DNA from: Phycisphaerae bacterium | Lineage (GTDB): Bacteria > Planctomycetota > Phycisphaerae > Phycisphaerales > Phycisphaeraceae | Direction: 5' to 3' | Length of the DNA stretch: 64,000 nt | NCBI GenBank assembly: GCA_030425705.1 | Contig: JAUHZU010000001.1 | Location: forward strand, 248,001 to 312,000 | Shown: positions 15,753 through 23,376 of the stretch, in pieces | Position numbering within the stretch: position 1 is the first letter of the stretch | How the letters are laid out: each line of letters opens with the position of its first letter | The notes under the pieces: generated by a model | Told to the model about the DNA's origin: nothing | The model's database searches: none | The model's input: the letters and a program-made list of their open reading frames with translations, nothing else | Made by a program: the position numbers and the translations under genes

Positions 15753-17225
15753 ATGAACCCCGCCATGCCAACCCGCCTGCCCGCGTTCCTGACTCTGCTC
15801 GCCGTCCTGCTGCCGGTTCAGGCCCGGGCCGAGGTGACGCTGCCCAGCGTGATCGGCGATCACATGGTGCTGCAGCGCGACGCCGAGGTGCGTATCTGGG
15901 GCTGGGCCGAGCCCGGCGAGGCGGTCACCGTCGCCTTCGCCGGCCAGGAAGCCCAGGCCCGGGCCGACGCGGATGGCCACTGGTCGGTGATGCTGGACGC
16001 GATGCCCGCGTCGGCGGACGGCCGAGACCTGGTCATCCAGGGAGCGAACCGCATCGAGGTGATCGACGTGCTCGTCGGCGAGGTGTGGGTCGCGTCGGGC
16101 CAGTCCAACATGGAGTGGAACGTCCACAACTCCAACAACCCGCAGGAAGAGATCGCCGCGGCGAACCACCCGGGCCTGCGCATGTGGACCGCCCGACGCA
16201 CCGTCGCCGGTGAGCCGCAGCGCGACGTGCCCGGGCAGTGGCAGGTCTGCTCCCCCGCGACGGTCGGCGGGTTTTCGGCCGTGGGCTACTACTTCGCGCG
16301 CGAGCTGTACCAGCGGCTCGACATCCCCGTCGGCATCCTGCACTCGAGCTGGGGCGGCACGCCCTCCGAGGCGTGGACCAGCCGGGAGAAGCTCGAAGCC
16401 ACCGACGAGGCCGGCCCCATCCTCGAACGCTTCGACGCCGGCAACGGCCCCGCCGCCAACCACCCCCACGCGCCGGCGGGCCTCTTCAACGGCATGATCG
16501 CGCCGATCCTCCCCTACACCATCCGCGGCGCGATCTGGTACCAGGGCGAGTCCAACGCCGGCCGGGCCGAGCAGTACGCCTCGATCTTCCCCGCCATGAT
16601 CCACGACTGGCGCGAGCACTGGGACCAGGGCGAGTTCCCCTTCCTCTTCGTGCAGCTCGCCAACTTCATGGCCTACGACGACCAGCCGACCGACACCGAC
16701 TGGTCCCACCTCCGCGACGCCCAGCTCCACACACTCCACACCGTGCCCAATACCGGCATGGCCACCATCATCGACATCGGCGAAGCCAACGACATCCACC
16801 CCCGCAACAAGCAAGACGTCGGGCTGCGGCTGGCACTGTGGGCGCTGGCGGATACGTATGAAGAGGATGTGGTGAAGTCCGGGCCGGTCTTTGTGCCCGG
16901 CGCGGTGGTGAGCGTCGGCAACGCACTGGTCGTCCAAATGGAGACGTTCGGCAGCGAACTCAGGGTCCGCGAGGGCGAGGCGCTGACCGGCTTTACCATC
17001 GCGGGGGAAGACGGCCGGTTCGTTGAGGCCCAGGCCACCATCGGGTACGGAGACATCGAAGAGCCCGTCATCATGGTGCAGTCCCCCGACGTCCCCGACC
17101 CCCGTCACGTCCGCTACGCCTGGAAGAACAACCCCGAGGACGCCAACCTCGTGAACGAGGAAGGCCTGCCCGCCTCGCCGTTCCGCACCGACGACCTGCC
17201 CGGCCCCACCGACGGGCGACGGTAA
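15753..17225 (+). CDS. Secreted sialate O-acetylesterase-like protein
   Basis: The 490-residue protein matches the long sialate-O-acetylesterase family, which deacetylates sugars. After a signal peptide (LPAFLTLLAVLLPVQARAE) comes an N-terminal beta domain (LPSVIGDHMVLQRDAEVRIW). The SGNH domain follows, with the nucleophile in VWVASGQSNMEWNV, the conserved IWYQGESNAGRAEQY block and the Asp-His pair in NDIHPRNKQDVG. All expected catalytic blocks are present. A shorter start at 15765 is possible. It is the second SGNH esterase in the window, distinct from the one at 7438. Confidence 0.92.
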   Translation: MNPAMPTRLPAFLTLLAVLLPVQARAEVTLPSVIGDHMVLQRDAEVRIWGWAEPGEAVTVAFAGQEAQARADADGHWSVMLDAMPASADGRDLVIQGANRIEVIDVLVGEVWVASGQSNMEWNVHNSNNPQEEIAAANHPGLRMWTARRTVAGEPQRDVPGQWQVCSPATVGGFSAVGYYFARELYQRLDIPVGILHSSWGGTPSEAWTSREKLEATDEAGPILERFDAGNGPAANHPHAPAGLFNGMIAPILPYTIRGAIWYQGESNAGRAEQYASIFPAMIHDWREHWDQGEFPFLFVQLANFMAYDDQPTDTDWSHLRDAQLHTLHTVPNTGMATIIDIGEANDIHPRNKQDVGLRLALWALADTYEEDVVKSGPVFVPGAVVSVGNALVVQMETFGSELRVREGEALTGFTIAGEDGRFVEAQATIGYGDIEEPVIMVQSPDVPDPRHVRYAWKNNPEDANLVNEEGLPASPFRTDDLPGPTDGRR

Positions 17226-17262
17226 GTCAAGCCAGCCCAGTCTCGCCTAGCGAACACTTTGA

Positions 17263-17336
17263 CCGCATGACAGGATTCGCAAGATCTACAGGATCCGGGC
17301 CCGTTCTTGATCCTGTACATCCTGTCGTCCTGTCGA
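17263..17336. repeat. Inverted-repeat element with ATCCTGT motifs
   Basis: The left side carries GACAGGATTCGC and CTACAGGATCC; the right side carries TTGATCCTGTACATCCTGTC and GTCCTGTCG in the opposite sense. The two sides can form a long imperfect hairpin between the esterase and the transglycosylase genes. Elements of this ACAGGAT type are widespread intergenic repeats in bacteria. Confidence 0.65.
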
Positions 17337-17391
17337 TAACGGGCCCGCGGCGACCGTCATGACGCAACGCATCCGATAGCTCGGAAGCCGC

Positions 17392-17397
17392 TACGAT
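17392..17397 (+). promoter_or_regulatory. -10 box of the lytic transglycosylase gene
   Basis: TACGAT six bases before the ATG at 17404, with no ribosome site. Confidence 0.4.
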
Positions 17398-17403
17398 CTC
17401 CGC

Positions 17404-18015
17404 ATGCCGCGCCGCCGCTGCCGCCGCAGACGCAGACGCACGCTCCCCGGCCCGCCGGGCCCCGCGGGCTGGGTGTGGCGCGGCCTTGTCGTCCTGCTCC
17501 TCGCCGCGGCCGGGTGGATGGCCTGGGACCAGCTCCTCCGCCCCGGCGCGATCGATGCACAGCTCGAACAACGCATCGACCGCTCCGCATCCGCTGCCGG
17601 CCTACCGCCCGAGCTCGTCCGCGCCGTCGTTGTCACCGAGTCCGGCGGCGACCCGGCCGCACACTCCCCCGCCAACGCCCGCGGCCTCATGCAGATCACC
17701 CCCATCACCCACCGCGAGGTCATCCAGCGCTTCGGCCTCCCCCCGGCCGACGACGACAAGCTCTACGACCCCGCCTACAACCTCGACATCGGCACCCGCT
17801 ACCTCGCCTACCTCCTCGAACGGTTCGAAGGCGACACCAAGCTCGCCCTCGCCGCCTACCACATGGGCCCGACCGCCGTCGCCCGCCTCCGCCGTGCCCA
17901 CCCCGCGCTCACCACCGACGAACTGCTCGCCCTCGACGGCGAAGGCCAGGTCGGCCCCAGAACCCGCGCCTACGTCGCTAACGTCTTACGCCGTGCCGGC
18001 ATGGATGGGGAGTGA
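17404..18015 (+). CDS. Membrane-anchored lytic transglycosylase (SLT domain)
   Basis: The 203-residue protein cleaves the glycan strand of peptidoglycan by family inference. It starts with an unusually Arg-rich tail (MPRRRCRRRRRRTLPG), then one transmembrane helix (GLVVLLLAAAGWMAW), then a lysozyme-like SLT domain. The catalytic Glu is in VVVTESGGDPAAHS, followed by NARGLMQITP, YDPAYNLDIGTRYLAYLL and LALAAYHMGPTAV, all standard SLT motifs. The domain should face the periplasm. The stop codon overlaps the end of the repeat element at 18014. Confidence 0.9.
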   Translation: MPRRRCRRRRRRTLPGPPGPAGWVWRGLVVLLLAAAGWMAWDQLLRPGAIDAQLEQRIDRSASAAGLPPELVRAVVVTESGGDPAAHSPANARGLMQITPITHREVIQRFGLPPADDDKLYDPAYNLDIGTRYLAYLLERFEGDTKLALAAYHMGPTAVARLRRAHPALTTDELLALDGEGQVGPRTRAYVANVLRRAGMDGE

Positions 18016-18193
18016 ACCGCAGAGGCGCGGGTTAAGACAGGAACGACACAGCCACGGATGTCACGGATGGCCACGGATCACGCAAAGCAAAATTACACAA
18101 GCTGCTCAGCGATAGACCATAACGCACTTTTACGTCTAACCCCTATTGCCTGATTTTCTAATCCGTGTGGATCCGTGACTTCCGTGGCGGTTC
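18014..18193. repeat. Inverted-repeat element with CACGGAT motifs
   Basis: The termini are GAACCGC and GCGGTTC. Inside, CCACGGATGTCACGGATGGC plus CACGGAT on the left mirrors ATCCGTGTGGATCCGTGACT plus TCCGTGG on the right. The centre is AT-rich and carries no gene. The element begins within the stop codon of the transglycosylase gene. Confidence 0.75.
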
Positions 18194-18211
18194 CCTTATC
18201 GTTTTCCGTGG

Positions 18212-18469
18212 CTAATCCCCCGACTTCCCTACCAGCAGCCGGAACACCAGTGCGATACTCGCCGCCGCGGTCACGAACACCGCGCCGTACGCCGCGCCCA
18301 TGCCGTACTCCGTGCCCGACAGCGCGTGGGTCACCAGCGTGTCCGACGCCAGCAGCGCCACCCACCCCACGCACAGCCCCAGCGATGCGAGCGTGATGCC
18401 CACGATCGCGAGCATGCCCCCGGCCGACACCCGCTTGTCTCTGCGCTGCTTGTTGGTCGCATCCGCCAT
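18212..18469 (-). CDS. Small two-helix membrane protein downstream of tmk
   Basis: The 85-residue product has a basic N-terminus and two transmembrane helices (GMLAIVGITLASLGLCVGWV and GAVFVTAAASIALVFRLLVG). It starts three bases after the tmk stop, with GGGG shortly upstream, so it is probably cotranscribed and translationally coupled with tmk. No family is recognised. Confidence 0.65.
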   Translation of the reverse strand: MADATNKQRRDKRVSAGGMLAIVGITLASLGLCVGWVALLASDTLVTHALSGTEYGMGAAYGAVFVTAAASIALVFRLLVGKSGD

Positions 18470-18472
18470 CGG

Positions 18473-19207
18473 TTACCCCTTGTCGGTGAATTGCTTCACC
18501 CTCTCCGCCAGACCCGCACACATCCGGCCGTAGACCTCGTCCTCCTCGCCCCGCGCGTCGACCACGAGGTAGTGCCCCGGGTCGTTGGTCGCCTGGTCGA
18601 GGTAGCCCTGCCGGACCTTGCGGTGGAACGCGTCGCCCTTGCTCTCCATCCGGTCCTGGTCCGTGTCGAACTCCTGCCCGCGCAGGAGCGGGTTCATCCG
18701 CGCCCGGGCCGTCGCCGCGTCCACATCAAACACCACCACCAGGTCCGGCCAACACTCCTGCAACGCCACCTTCCCCACCGCGATGATCTCCTCCACCGGC
18801 AGCCCGCCGCCCGCGCCCTGGTACGCCAGCGTCGACGAGATAAACCGGTCCGCCAGGACCAGCTCCCCCCGCGCCAGCGCCGGCCGGACCCGCTGCGCGA
18901 TGAGCTGCGCCCGGCTGGCCATGAACAAGAGCATCTCGCAGCGCAGGTCGATCGGCGCTTCTTCCTCGTGCTGCGCATCCAGCAGCACCTTGCGGATCTC
19001 CTCGCCGATGTGCGTCCCGCCCGGCTCACGCACCTCGCACACGGTCACCCCGGCCGCCTCCGCCAGCCCCACCAGCCGACGGAACTGCGTGCTCTTCCCG
19101 CTCCCGTCCGGCCCATCAAACACGACAAACCGCCCGCCGAGCTTCCCCGGCCAGTCCGCCGGCGCTCCGCCTTCCCGTGCCAAACTGTCATCGCTCACCG
19201 CGCTCAT
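18473..19207 (-). CDS. tmk: Thymidylate kinase
   Basis: The enzyme phosphorylates dTMP to dTDP for DNA synthesis. The 244-residue product has the P-loop FDGPDGSGKSTQFRRL, the DR-type motif VREPGGTHIGEEIRKVLLDA, the conserved VLADRFISSTLAYQGAGGG and a lid region near ATARARMNPLLRGQEFD. It is longer than the usual 205-215 residues because of about 25 extra N-terminal residues. Part of these may be untranslated, but a TATTCT box six bases before the ATG at 19207 supports the long form. Confidence 0.92.
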   Translation of the reverse strand: MSAVSDDSLAREGGAPADWPGKLGGRFVVFDGPDGSGKSTQFRRLVGLAEAAGVTVCEVREPGGTHIGEEIRKVLLDAQHEEEAPIDLRCEMLLFMASRAQLIAQRVRPALARGELVLADRFISSTLAYQGAGGGLPVEEIIAVGKVALQECWPDLVVVFDVDAATARARMNPLLRGQEFDTDQDRMESKGDAFHRKVRQGYLDQATNDPGHYLVVDARGEEDEVYGRMCAGLAERVKQFTDKG

Positions 19208-19213
19208 ATGGAC

Positions 19214-19219
19214 AGAATA
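19214..19219 (-). promoter_or_regulatory. -10 box of tmk
   Basis: TATTCT on the minus strand, six bases before the ATG at 19207. The same CGTTATTCTGT context recurs before the HEAT gene at 19873. Confidence 0.45.
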
Positions 19220-19240
19220 ACGTGAATAGAGGCGGCTGTT

Positions 19241-19873
19241 TCACGGCTGTAAACCGCGATCCTGATCTTCAAGTGCGGATTCGATCTGCTGGACACTACG
19301 CACGAACTCGTCATGGAACGGAGAGTTTTGGTGGGCATTTGTGACCTCCCGAAGCGCAGGCAGCGAACGGGCCGCATCAGCGCCGAGATGGCCCAATACT
19401 TGTGCAGCAAACACGCGGACATCAATGCCAACCGGGTCATCCAGGCATGCGATGACTTCATCGAGGATGACCGATGCCTCGTCGCCCCGGTCTCTGACCG
19501 CGAGGATCGCATCACGCCTCGTATAGTGGTCCTCGTGAGATAGGTAGGGGGCGATGAGCTGGATCTCATCAAGCCGACTCGACTCAACCCGGCCCAATGC
19601 CCGCAGGGCCATGCCCCGCGTCTCATGATCGGGTTTGCCCAAGTAACGGACGATCCCCTCCGCGGCACCGATGTCGCCTGGATTACTGGCAATCTGTTGT
19701 TCGTAGGACTGTAATTTCGCGTAACGCTGTTTCAAGATGAAACGCTCGACCGGGTACTGCCCGAAGATGAGCCCGCAGCAGCACAGCGGCAGAGCAACAA
19801 ATAACAACGCCGCAACGGCGTTCGGTAGCTTGTTGAGGCATGACTGCCTAAAGATAGGGAGCTTCCAGCTCAT
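19241..19873 (-). CDS. Membrane-anchored HEAT-repeat protein
   Basis: The 210-residue protein has an N-terminal transmembrane helix (AVAALLFVALPLCCCGLIFG) and then about four helical HEAT-like repeats: RGMALRALGRVESS, RRDAILAVRDRGDEAS, VRVFAAQVLGHLGADA and a C-terminal helix. Such repeats bind other proteins or act in phycobilin-lyase-like scaffolds; the partner is unknown. The sequence is AT-richer than tmk. The start is supported by a TATTCT box seven bases upstream. Confidence 0.65.
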   Translation of the reverse strand: MSWKLPIFRQSCLNKLPNAVAALLFVALPLCCCGLIFGQYPVERFILKQRYAKLQSYEQQIASNPGDIGAAEGIVRYLGKPDHETRGMALRALGRVESSRLDEIQLIAPYLSHEDHYTRRDAILAVRDRGDEASVILDEVIACLDDPVGIDVRVFAAQVLGHLGADAARSLPALREVTNAHQNSPFHDEFVRSVQQIESALEDQDRGLQP

Positions 19874-19880
19874 GGACCAC

Positions 19881-19886
19881 AGAATA
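19881..19886 (-). promoter_or_regulatory. -10 box of the HEAT gene
   Basis: TATTCT on the minus strand, seven bases before the ATG at 19873. Confidence 0.4.
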
Positions 19887-19997
19887 ACGCGAGCCCGGAC
19901 CTGCTAACGCCCGCCACGCTAAACCTTGCCGGTACCAAGACATTGGGCCTACAATAAATCGGCGCATGCCGCGCACGAAAGGAATCCAAGGCACCCC

Positions 19998-20312
19998 ATG
20001 ATCATCCAGACCAACTACAGCAATATCGAGAAGAGCGACTCCCTCGAAGCCATGGCCCGCGACACCGTCACCGACAAGCTCGGCCACCTCGCCGACCGGC
20101 TCACCCGCGTCGAGGTCCACCTCTACGACGACAGCAGCCCGACCAAGCAGACGCCCGGCGACAAGCGCTGCCTCATGGAGGCCCGCCCCAAGGGCATGAA
20201 GCCCCTGGTCGTCGAGGCCAACGGCGACGACTTCTTCAGGGTCGTCAGCGACACCGCCGGCAAGCTCGCCCGCACGATCCAGAAAACCCTCGACCGCCTC
20301 GCCAGCCACTGA
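19998..20312 (+). CDS. hpf: Ribosome hibernation promoting factor, short form
   Basis: HPF/RaiA binds the 30S subunit in slow growth and promotes inactive ribosomes. The 104-residue product has the S30AE beta-alpha-beta-beta-beta-alpha pattern: MIIQTNYSNIEKSDSLEAMA, LADRLTRVEVHLYDDSS, RCLMEARPKGMKPLVVEANG and ARTIQKTLDRLASH. The C-terminal dimerisation domain of long HPF is absent. AAGGAATCCAAGG upstream provides a ribosome site, and TACAAT about 45 bp upstream is a possible -10 box. Confidence 0.85.
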   Translation: MIIQTNYSNIEKSDSLEAMARDTVTDKLGHLADRLTRVEVHLYDDSSPTKQTPGDKRCLMEARPKGMKPLVVEANGDDFFRVVSDTAGKLARTIQKTLDRLASH

Positions 20313-20370
20313 CCCCGCCCCCCGGCCCAACCCCCGGCCCGTGAGCCGCTTCGTCGCCCCCGCCCCCAAC

Positions 20371-21687
20371 TTACGCCGCATCCAGACGCAGCCGCTCCAC
20401 ACGCCCCGGCTCGGCATCCTGACTCCCGACAACACTCCCGACGCCACTCCCGGGGGCGGGGGCGGGGGGGTGCGTAGGGGCGATCTGCCGACGCACCGCG
20501 TACTTCTCGCTCCCGGCCGCCAGCAGGTGGGGGCGCTGCTGCACCTCCTCCAACCACCGGTCCTTAAGCTCCCGCGCAAACGCCACTTGGGCCGGGTCGA
20601 ACTTCTGCTTCGCCTTCTTCACCGCTCGCTTCGCCTCCTTCAACGCTCGCTCAACCTCCGCCACATCCACACCCCTCGAACCCGCATCCGGGGCCGTAGG
20701 CGAGTCAGCGATCCCCGGCCCAAAGCGGAAACCCCCAAGCTCGATCGAATCCTTCCGTAGCCCCTGCCCAGCCGCACCCCGGCCCTTCCCCTTCCCGCTG
20801 CCCCGCTTCGCCGCACGCTTCTCACGCTCCAAACGCGATACCTCATCCTCCAACAGCTTCACCTCATCCTCACCCCCATTCCGGGGGCGCGGGCCCTCCG
20901 GCAGCACCACCGGCTTCGCATCACCCCAATGCGTCCCCGGCGGGATCGGAAGCACGATCCGGTCCTCACCGATCGCACCCGCACCCGTCAAACTCGGGAA
21001 CCAATACGCGGTGCCACCCTGCGCCAAATCACCCTCATCCCCCTCACGGATCCGCTTCTGCCAGAAGATATGCATCCGCCCCCGGAACTTGCCATCCTTC
21101 TTCGTCTTCCCCCGGCCGCCACCCGTCCGAAACGCCAAAGGCACAAACCCCATCGCCTCCCAGAACCTATTCGCCGCTAAATCTTGCGCACACCAGCAGC
21201 AGTACAACCGACACCCGTACGCACTACGCTCAAACTTCGCCTTCAGCAGGTTGGCTGCAACCAACGAGCGTCGATATTCCGGGGCCACACACATCTGATA
21301 GATGATCCCCAGCTCGTCCCGCTTCAGGTACCGGTCGGCCCCGAGCACGTACCCCACGGGGCGTGGGGAGTGATTCGTGAACAGTGAACCGTCAACAGCC
21401 GAGCCTTCTTCCCCGCTGTTCACTGTGGACTGTTCACGATTCACTTTGATCGCCTCGGCGATCAGCAGGTTCCCCTTCTCGATATGCCCTTTGATGGCCG
21501 CCTCCCACATGAAGCCGACGCCTTGCTTGTTCGCCTTCTGCAGCGCATCCACAAACGCGAAGTCCGACAGCACCCCGGGCCGAACACGCATGTCCACCCG
21601 CGCCCCCGGAAGGACCGGGGGAACCGGGGGCACCGGCACGTGTGTATTGTTTCGATCTATATCAACAATACGGATGACATCCGACAT
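20371..21687 (-). CDS. GNAT-like acetyltransferase with long variable C-terminus and in-frame repeat insertion
   Basis: The 438-residue protein carries a GNAT-like core at about residues 30-190: VRPGVLSDFAFVDALQ, then GYVLGADRYLKRDELGIIYQ, CVAPEYRRSLVAANLLKAKF (acetyl-CoA loop) and DLAANRFWEAMGFVP. Between core strands, about 25 residues (REQSTVNSGEE to SLFTNHSP) are encoded by an inserted inverted repeat. The C-terminal half has a charged coiled-coil-like stretch (DEVKLLEDEVSRLEREKRAA), an Arg-Lys-rich segment and a Pro-Gly tail. The substrate is unknown. GGGAG precedes the start. It is followed upstream by an intergenic repeat. Confidence 0.65.
   Translation of the reverse strand: MSDVIRIVDIDRNNTHVPVPPVPPVLPGARVDMRVRPGVLSDFAFVDALQKANKQGVGFMWEAAIKGHIEKGNLLIAEAIKVNREQSTVNSGEEGSAVDGSLFTNHSPRPVGYVLGADRYLKRDELGIIYQMCVAPEYRRSLVAANLLKAKFERSAYGCRLYCCWCAQDLAANRFWEAMGFVPLAFRTGGGRGKTKKDGKFRGRMHIFWQKRIREGDEGDLAQGGTAYWFPSLTGAGAIGEDRIVLPIPPGTHWGDAKPVVLPEGPRPRNGGEDEVKLLEDEVSRLEREKRAAKRGSGKGKGRGAAGQGLRKDSIELGGFRFGPGIADSPTAPDAGSRGVDVAEVERALKEAKRAVKKAKQKFDPAQVAFARELKDRWLEEVQQRPHLLAAGSEKYAVRRQIAPTHPPAPAPGSGVGSVVGSQDAEPGRVERLRLDAA
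21370..21444. repeat. Inverted repeat inserted in frame in the GNAT-like gene
   Basis: The left arm 21370-21398 (GTGATTCGTGAACAGTGAAC onward) and right arm 21416-21444 (ending GTTCACGATTCAC) are near-perfect complements around a 17-base centre. The whole element keeps the reading frame. Confidence 0.8.
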
Positions 21688-22003
21688 GGCGAAACTCCCG
21701 CGAAAACAAAAACCGGAAAAACCTCACGCAGAGGCGCAAAGACGCAGAGAAGAAACAAAGCAATTGAAACCACCGATCCACACCGATCCACACCGATGCA
21801 CACCGATCGATCTACGATAGCTCTGAATCAGTGTGAATCCGTGTGCATCGGTGGTTCCTGCTTCCCTCCGCGCCTCAGCGTGAGGAAAAAGAACAAGAAA
21901 AAAGCACGGGGGGACAAACACACACCCCCATGCTTTCATCGAACCGATAGAACGGGATCACTCGGCCCCTCGACCCCTCGGCCCCTCGGCCCCTTCCGCG
22001 GCC
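21688..22003. other. Intergenic stretch with nested inverted repeats
   Basis: No gene is seen. Nearly the whole stretch is explained by the nested inverted repeat at 21722-21885 and a short CGACCCCTCGGCCCCTCGGC tandem near 21965. Confidence 0.6.
21722..21885. repeat. Nested inverted-repeat element
   Basis: The outer arms are CCTCACGCAGAGGCG (21722-21736) and CGCCTCAGCGTGAGG (21871-21885), one mismatch apart. The inner arms are ACACCGATCCACACCGATGC-type copies on the left (21766-21807) and GTGTGAATCCGTGTGCATCG on the right (21830-21850). The left inner arm is itself a tandem of a 10-11 bp unit. Confidence 0.75.
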
Positions 22004-22687
22004 TTACGCCGCCTGCTCGATCCCGTTGGAGATAAACGTCGCCACCGGCGAACACACCGGCCCGGCCTGGAGCTTGGTATTGCACCACGCCGCCGTGACC
22101 CACACCTTCGAGCCCGCCGGCACGGCCGTCGGGATCGTCATGTCCACCGTCGTCAGCGTCGTGTTGCCCTTGAACACCCAGCCCGTCATCTCCAGCGGGA
22201 AGTCCTCGCCCACCGCGTAGTACAGCGTCGCGCCCTTCACCCCCTCGGGCCGCGCACGACCCTCGCCCGGCCCGGCGGTCAGCTTGACCTTCACCGTCCG
22301 GCCCATCACCGCCACCACCGACAGCAACGGCGAGGTCTCCGGCACGGGCACCGGCGTCGGCTCATAATCGCGAATAGAGATATCGAGCGCGCGGCGCATA
22401 TCGTCCGTCGTGCCGGGGTGCGCCTGGATGATCGCGATGAGCCCGCGTGCCTCGGTGATGAGCGCCTTCTTGGCGAGCTTCTTCTGCTCGACCTTCTCGG
22501 GGGTGCGGGTGGTGGGCTGGTTGCACGCGTTGAACAGGGCCTGGAACGCTGTGACGCGGCCGGTAAACGCCGTCGCCTGCTCGGGTGTGAGCCCGTACGC
22601 CGCCGCATCTGCCTTCAAAATCAGGTCCGCGTTAAGGGCCCACGCCAAAAGGTCGGCCTCACGGCCGGGGGGGAAAGTGGTTGCCAT
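22004..22687 (-). CDS. Hypothetical protein with helical N-terminus and beta-sandwich-like C-terminus
   Basis: The 227-residue product starts with a helical region (FPPGREADLLAWALNADLIL and ATAFTGRVTAFQALFNACNQ) continuing to a Lys-rich helix (VEQKKLAKKALITEARGLIA) and a Pro-rich hinge (EPTPVPVPETSP). The C-terminal part is beta-rich (VVAVMGRTVKVKLTAGPGEG, ATLYYAVGEDFPLEMTGWVF, KVWVTAAWCNTKLQAG), like a fibronectin-type or immunoglobulin-like domain. There is no signal peptide. I do not recognise a function. GGAG precedes the ATG. Array C lies 260-560 bp upstream. Confidence 0.65.
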   Translation of the reverse strand: MATTFPPGREADLLAWALNADLILKADAAAYGLTPEQATAFTGRVTAFQALFNACNQPTTRTPEKVEQKKLAKKALITEARGLIAIIQAHPGTTDDMRRALDISIRDYEPTPVPVPETSPLLSVVAVMGRTVKVKLTAGPGEGRARPEGVKGATLYYAVGEDFPLEMTGWVFKGNTTLTTVDMTIPTAVPAGSKVWVTAAWCNTKLQAGPVCSPVATFISNGIEQAA

Positions 22688-22949
22688 GATTCAGGTCTCC
22701 ATTCAAATGCCTGGATGTCCTGCCCCCGCGGAAAAGAGAGGCCCCGAAGACATGAACACCCGGAAAACGCGGAACCCGTTGCCCCACAGGCGGAGCACTT
22801 TCGCCGCGTACCCCCAAGATCGGCCGCCCACACACCCCACATAACCCACGCAAAAGAAAAATGCCTCACAACCCGAATCAAACGCCCCCGTGCCGTGCGC
22901 ACCCCGAAAAACCCGGCCGGATAACCGAGTTATCCGCCGAAACCCCAAA

Positions 22950-23243
22950 GTTTTTGATCTGTAACACCCAGTTCTAGTTCTGCAACGCGCAGTTCTGGCT
23001 CTGGAACCCGTCGTTCCAGTTCTAGAACCCGGCGTTCCAGATCTGTAACCGAGCGCTGCAGACCTGTAACGCACCGTTCCAGTTCTAGAGCCCCGCGTTC
23101 CAGTTCTGAAACCGAGTGTTCCAGACCTGGAACGGAGCGTTCTAATTTTGGAATCGGGCGTTCCAGACCTGAAACCCCGCGTTACAGACCTGTAGCCGCT
23201 CGTTCTAGATTGGGAACGCCGGCTTCTGAGTTAGAATCGGTCC
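22950..23243. repeat. Tandem array C, fourteen 21-bp dyad units
   Basis: Units start every 21 bp from 22950 to 23223. The consensus is GTTCCAGNNCTGGAAC plus five bases. The two seven-base arms are complementary. In several units both arms changed together: GTTACAG pairs with CTGTAGC, and GTTCTAA with TTGGAAT. The dyad is conserved more than the sequence. Confidence 0.9.
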
Positions 23244-23290
23244 GGATACAAATGTGATACAATAACTATACCTCAAGTAAACATGATATT

Positions 23291-23316
23291 AAAAAACTTC
23301 CCTTATTGAAGGAGTT
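23291..23316 (-). terminator. Possible terminator of the SIR2-HerA operon
   Basis: On the minus strand AACTCCTTC and GGGAAGTT form an imperfect hairpin followed directly by TTTTTT. It lies about 60 bp past the HerA stop. The stem is weak. Confidence 0.4.
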
Positions 23317-23376
23317 GTATTGACTCAAAGTTTTTCGGGTGATTTCTATAGTCCTTGCCACTCCCCGGAGATGCAC

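Larger units (their letters stand above)
22688..23376. other. Gene-free stretch holding array C and an AT-rich end
   Basis: No gene is supported. Array C (22950-23243) occupies the middle. The last 130 bases are strikingly AT-rich (around ACAATAACTATACCTCAAGT) and include a possible terminator for the HerA gene. This marks the border of the low-GC SIR2-HerA region. Confidence 0.65.

Noticed and set aside
15636-17108. Upstream extension of the minus-strand gene at 15003-15635
   Set aside because: The extension is antisense to the sialate O-acetylesterase gene. A normal signal-like N-terminus begins at 15635.
20449-20485. G-quadruplex-like G run in the end of the GNAT-like gene
   Set aside because: The G runs encode the Pro-rich tail of the minus-strand protein. 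Nothing else suggests a structural role.
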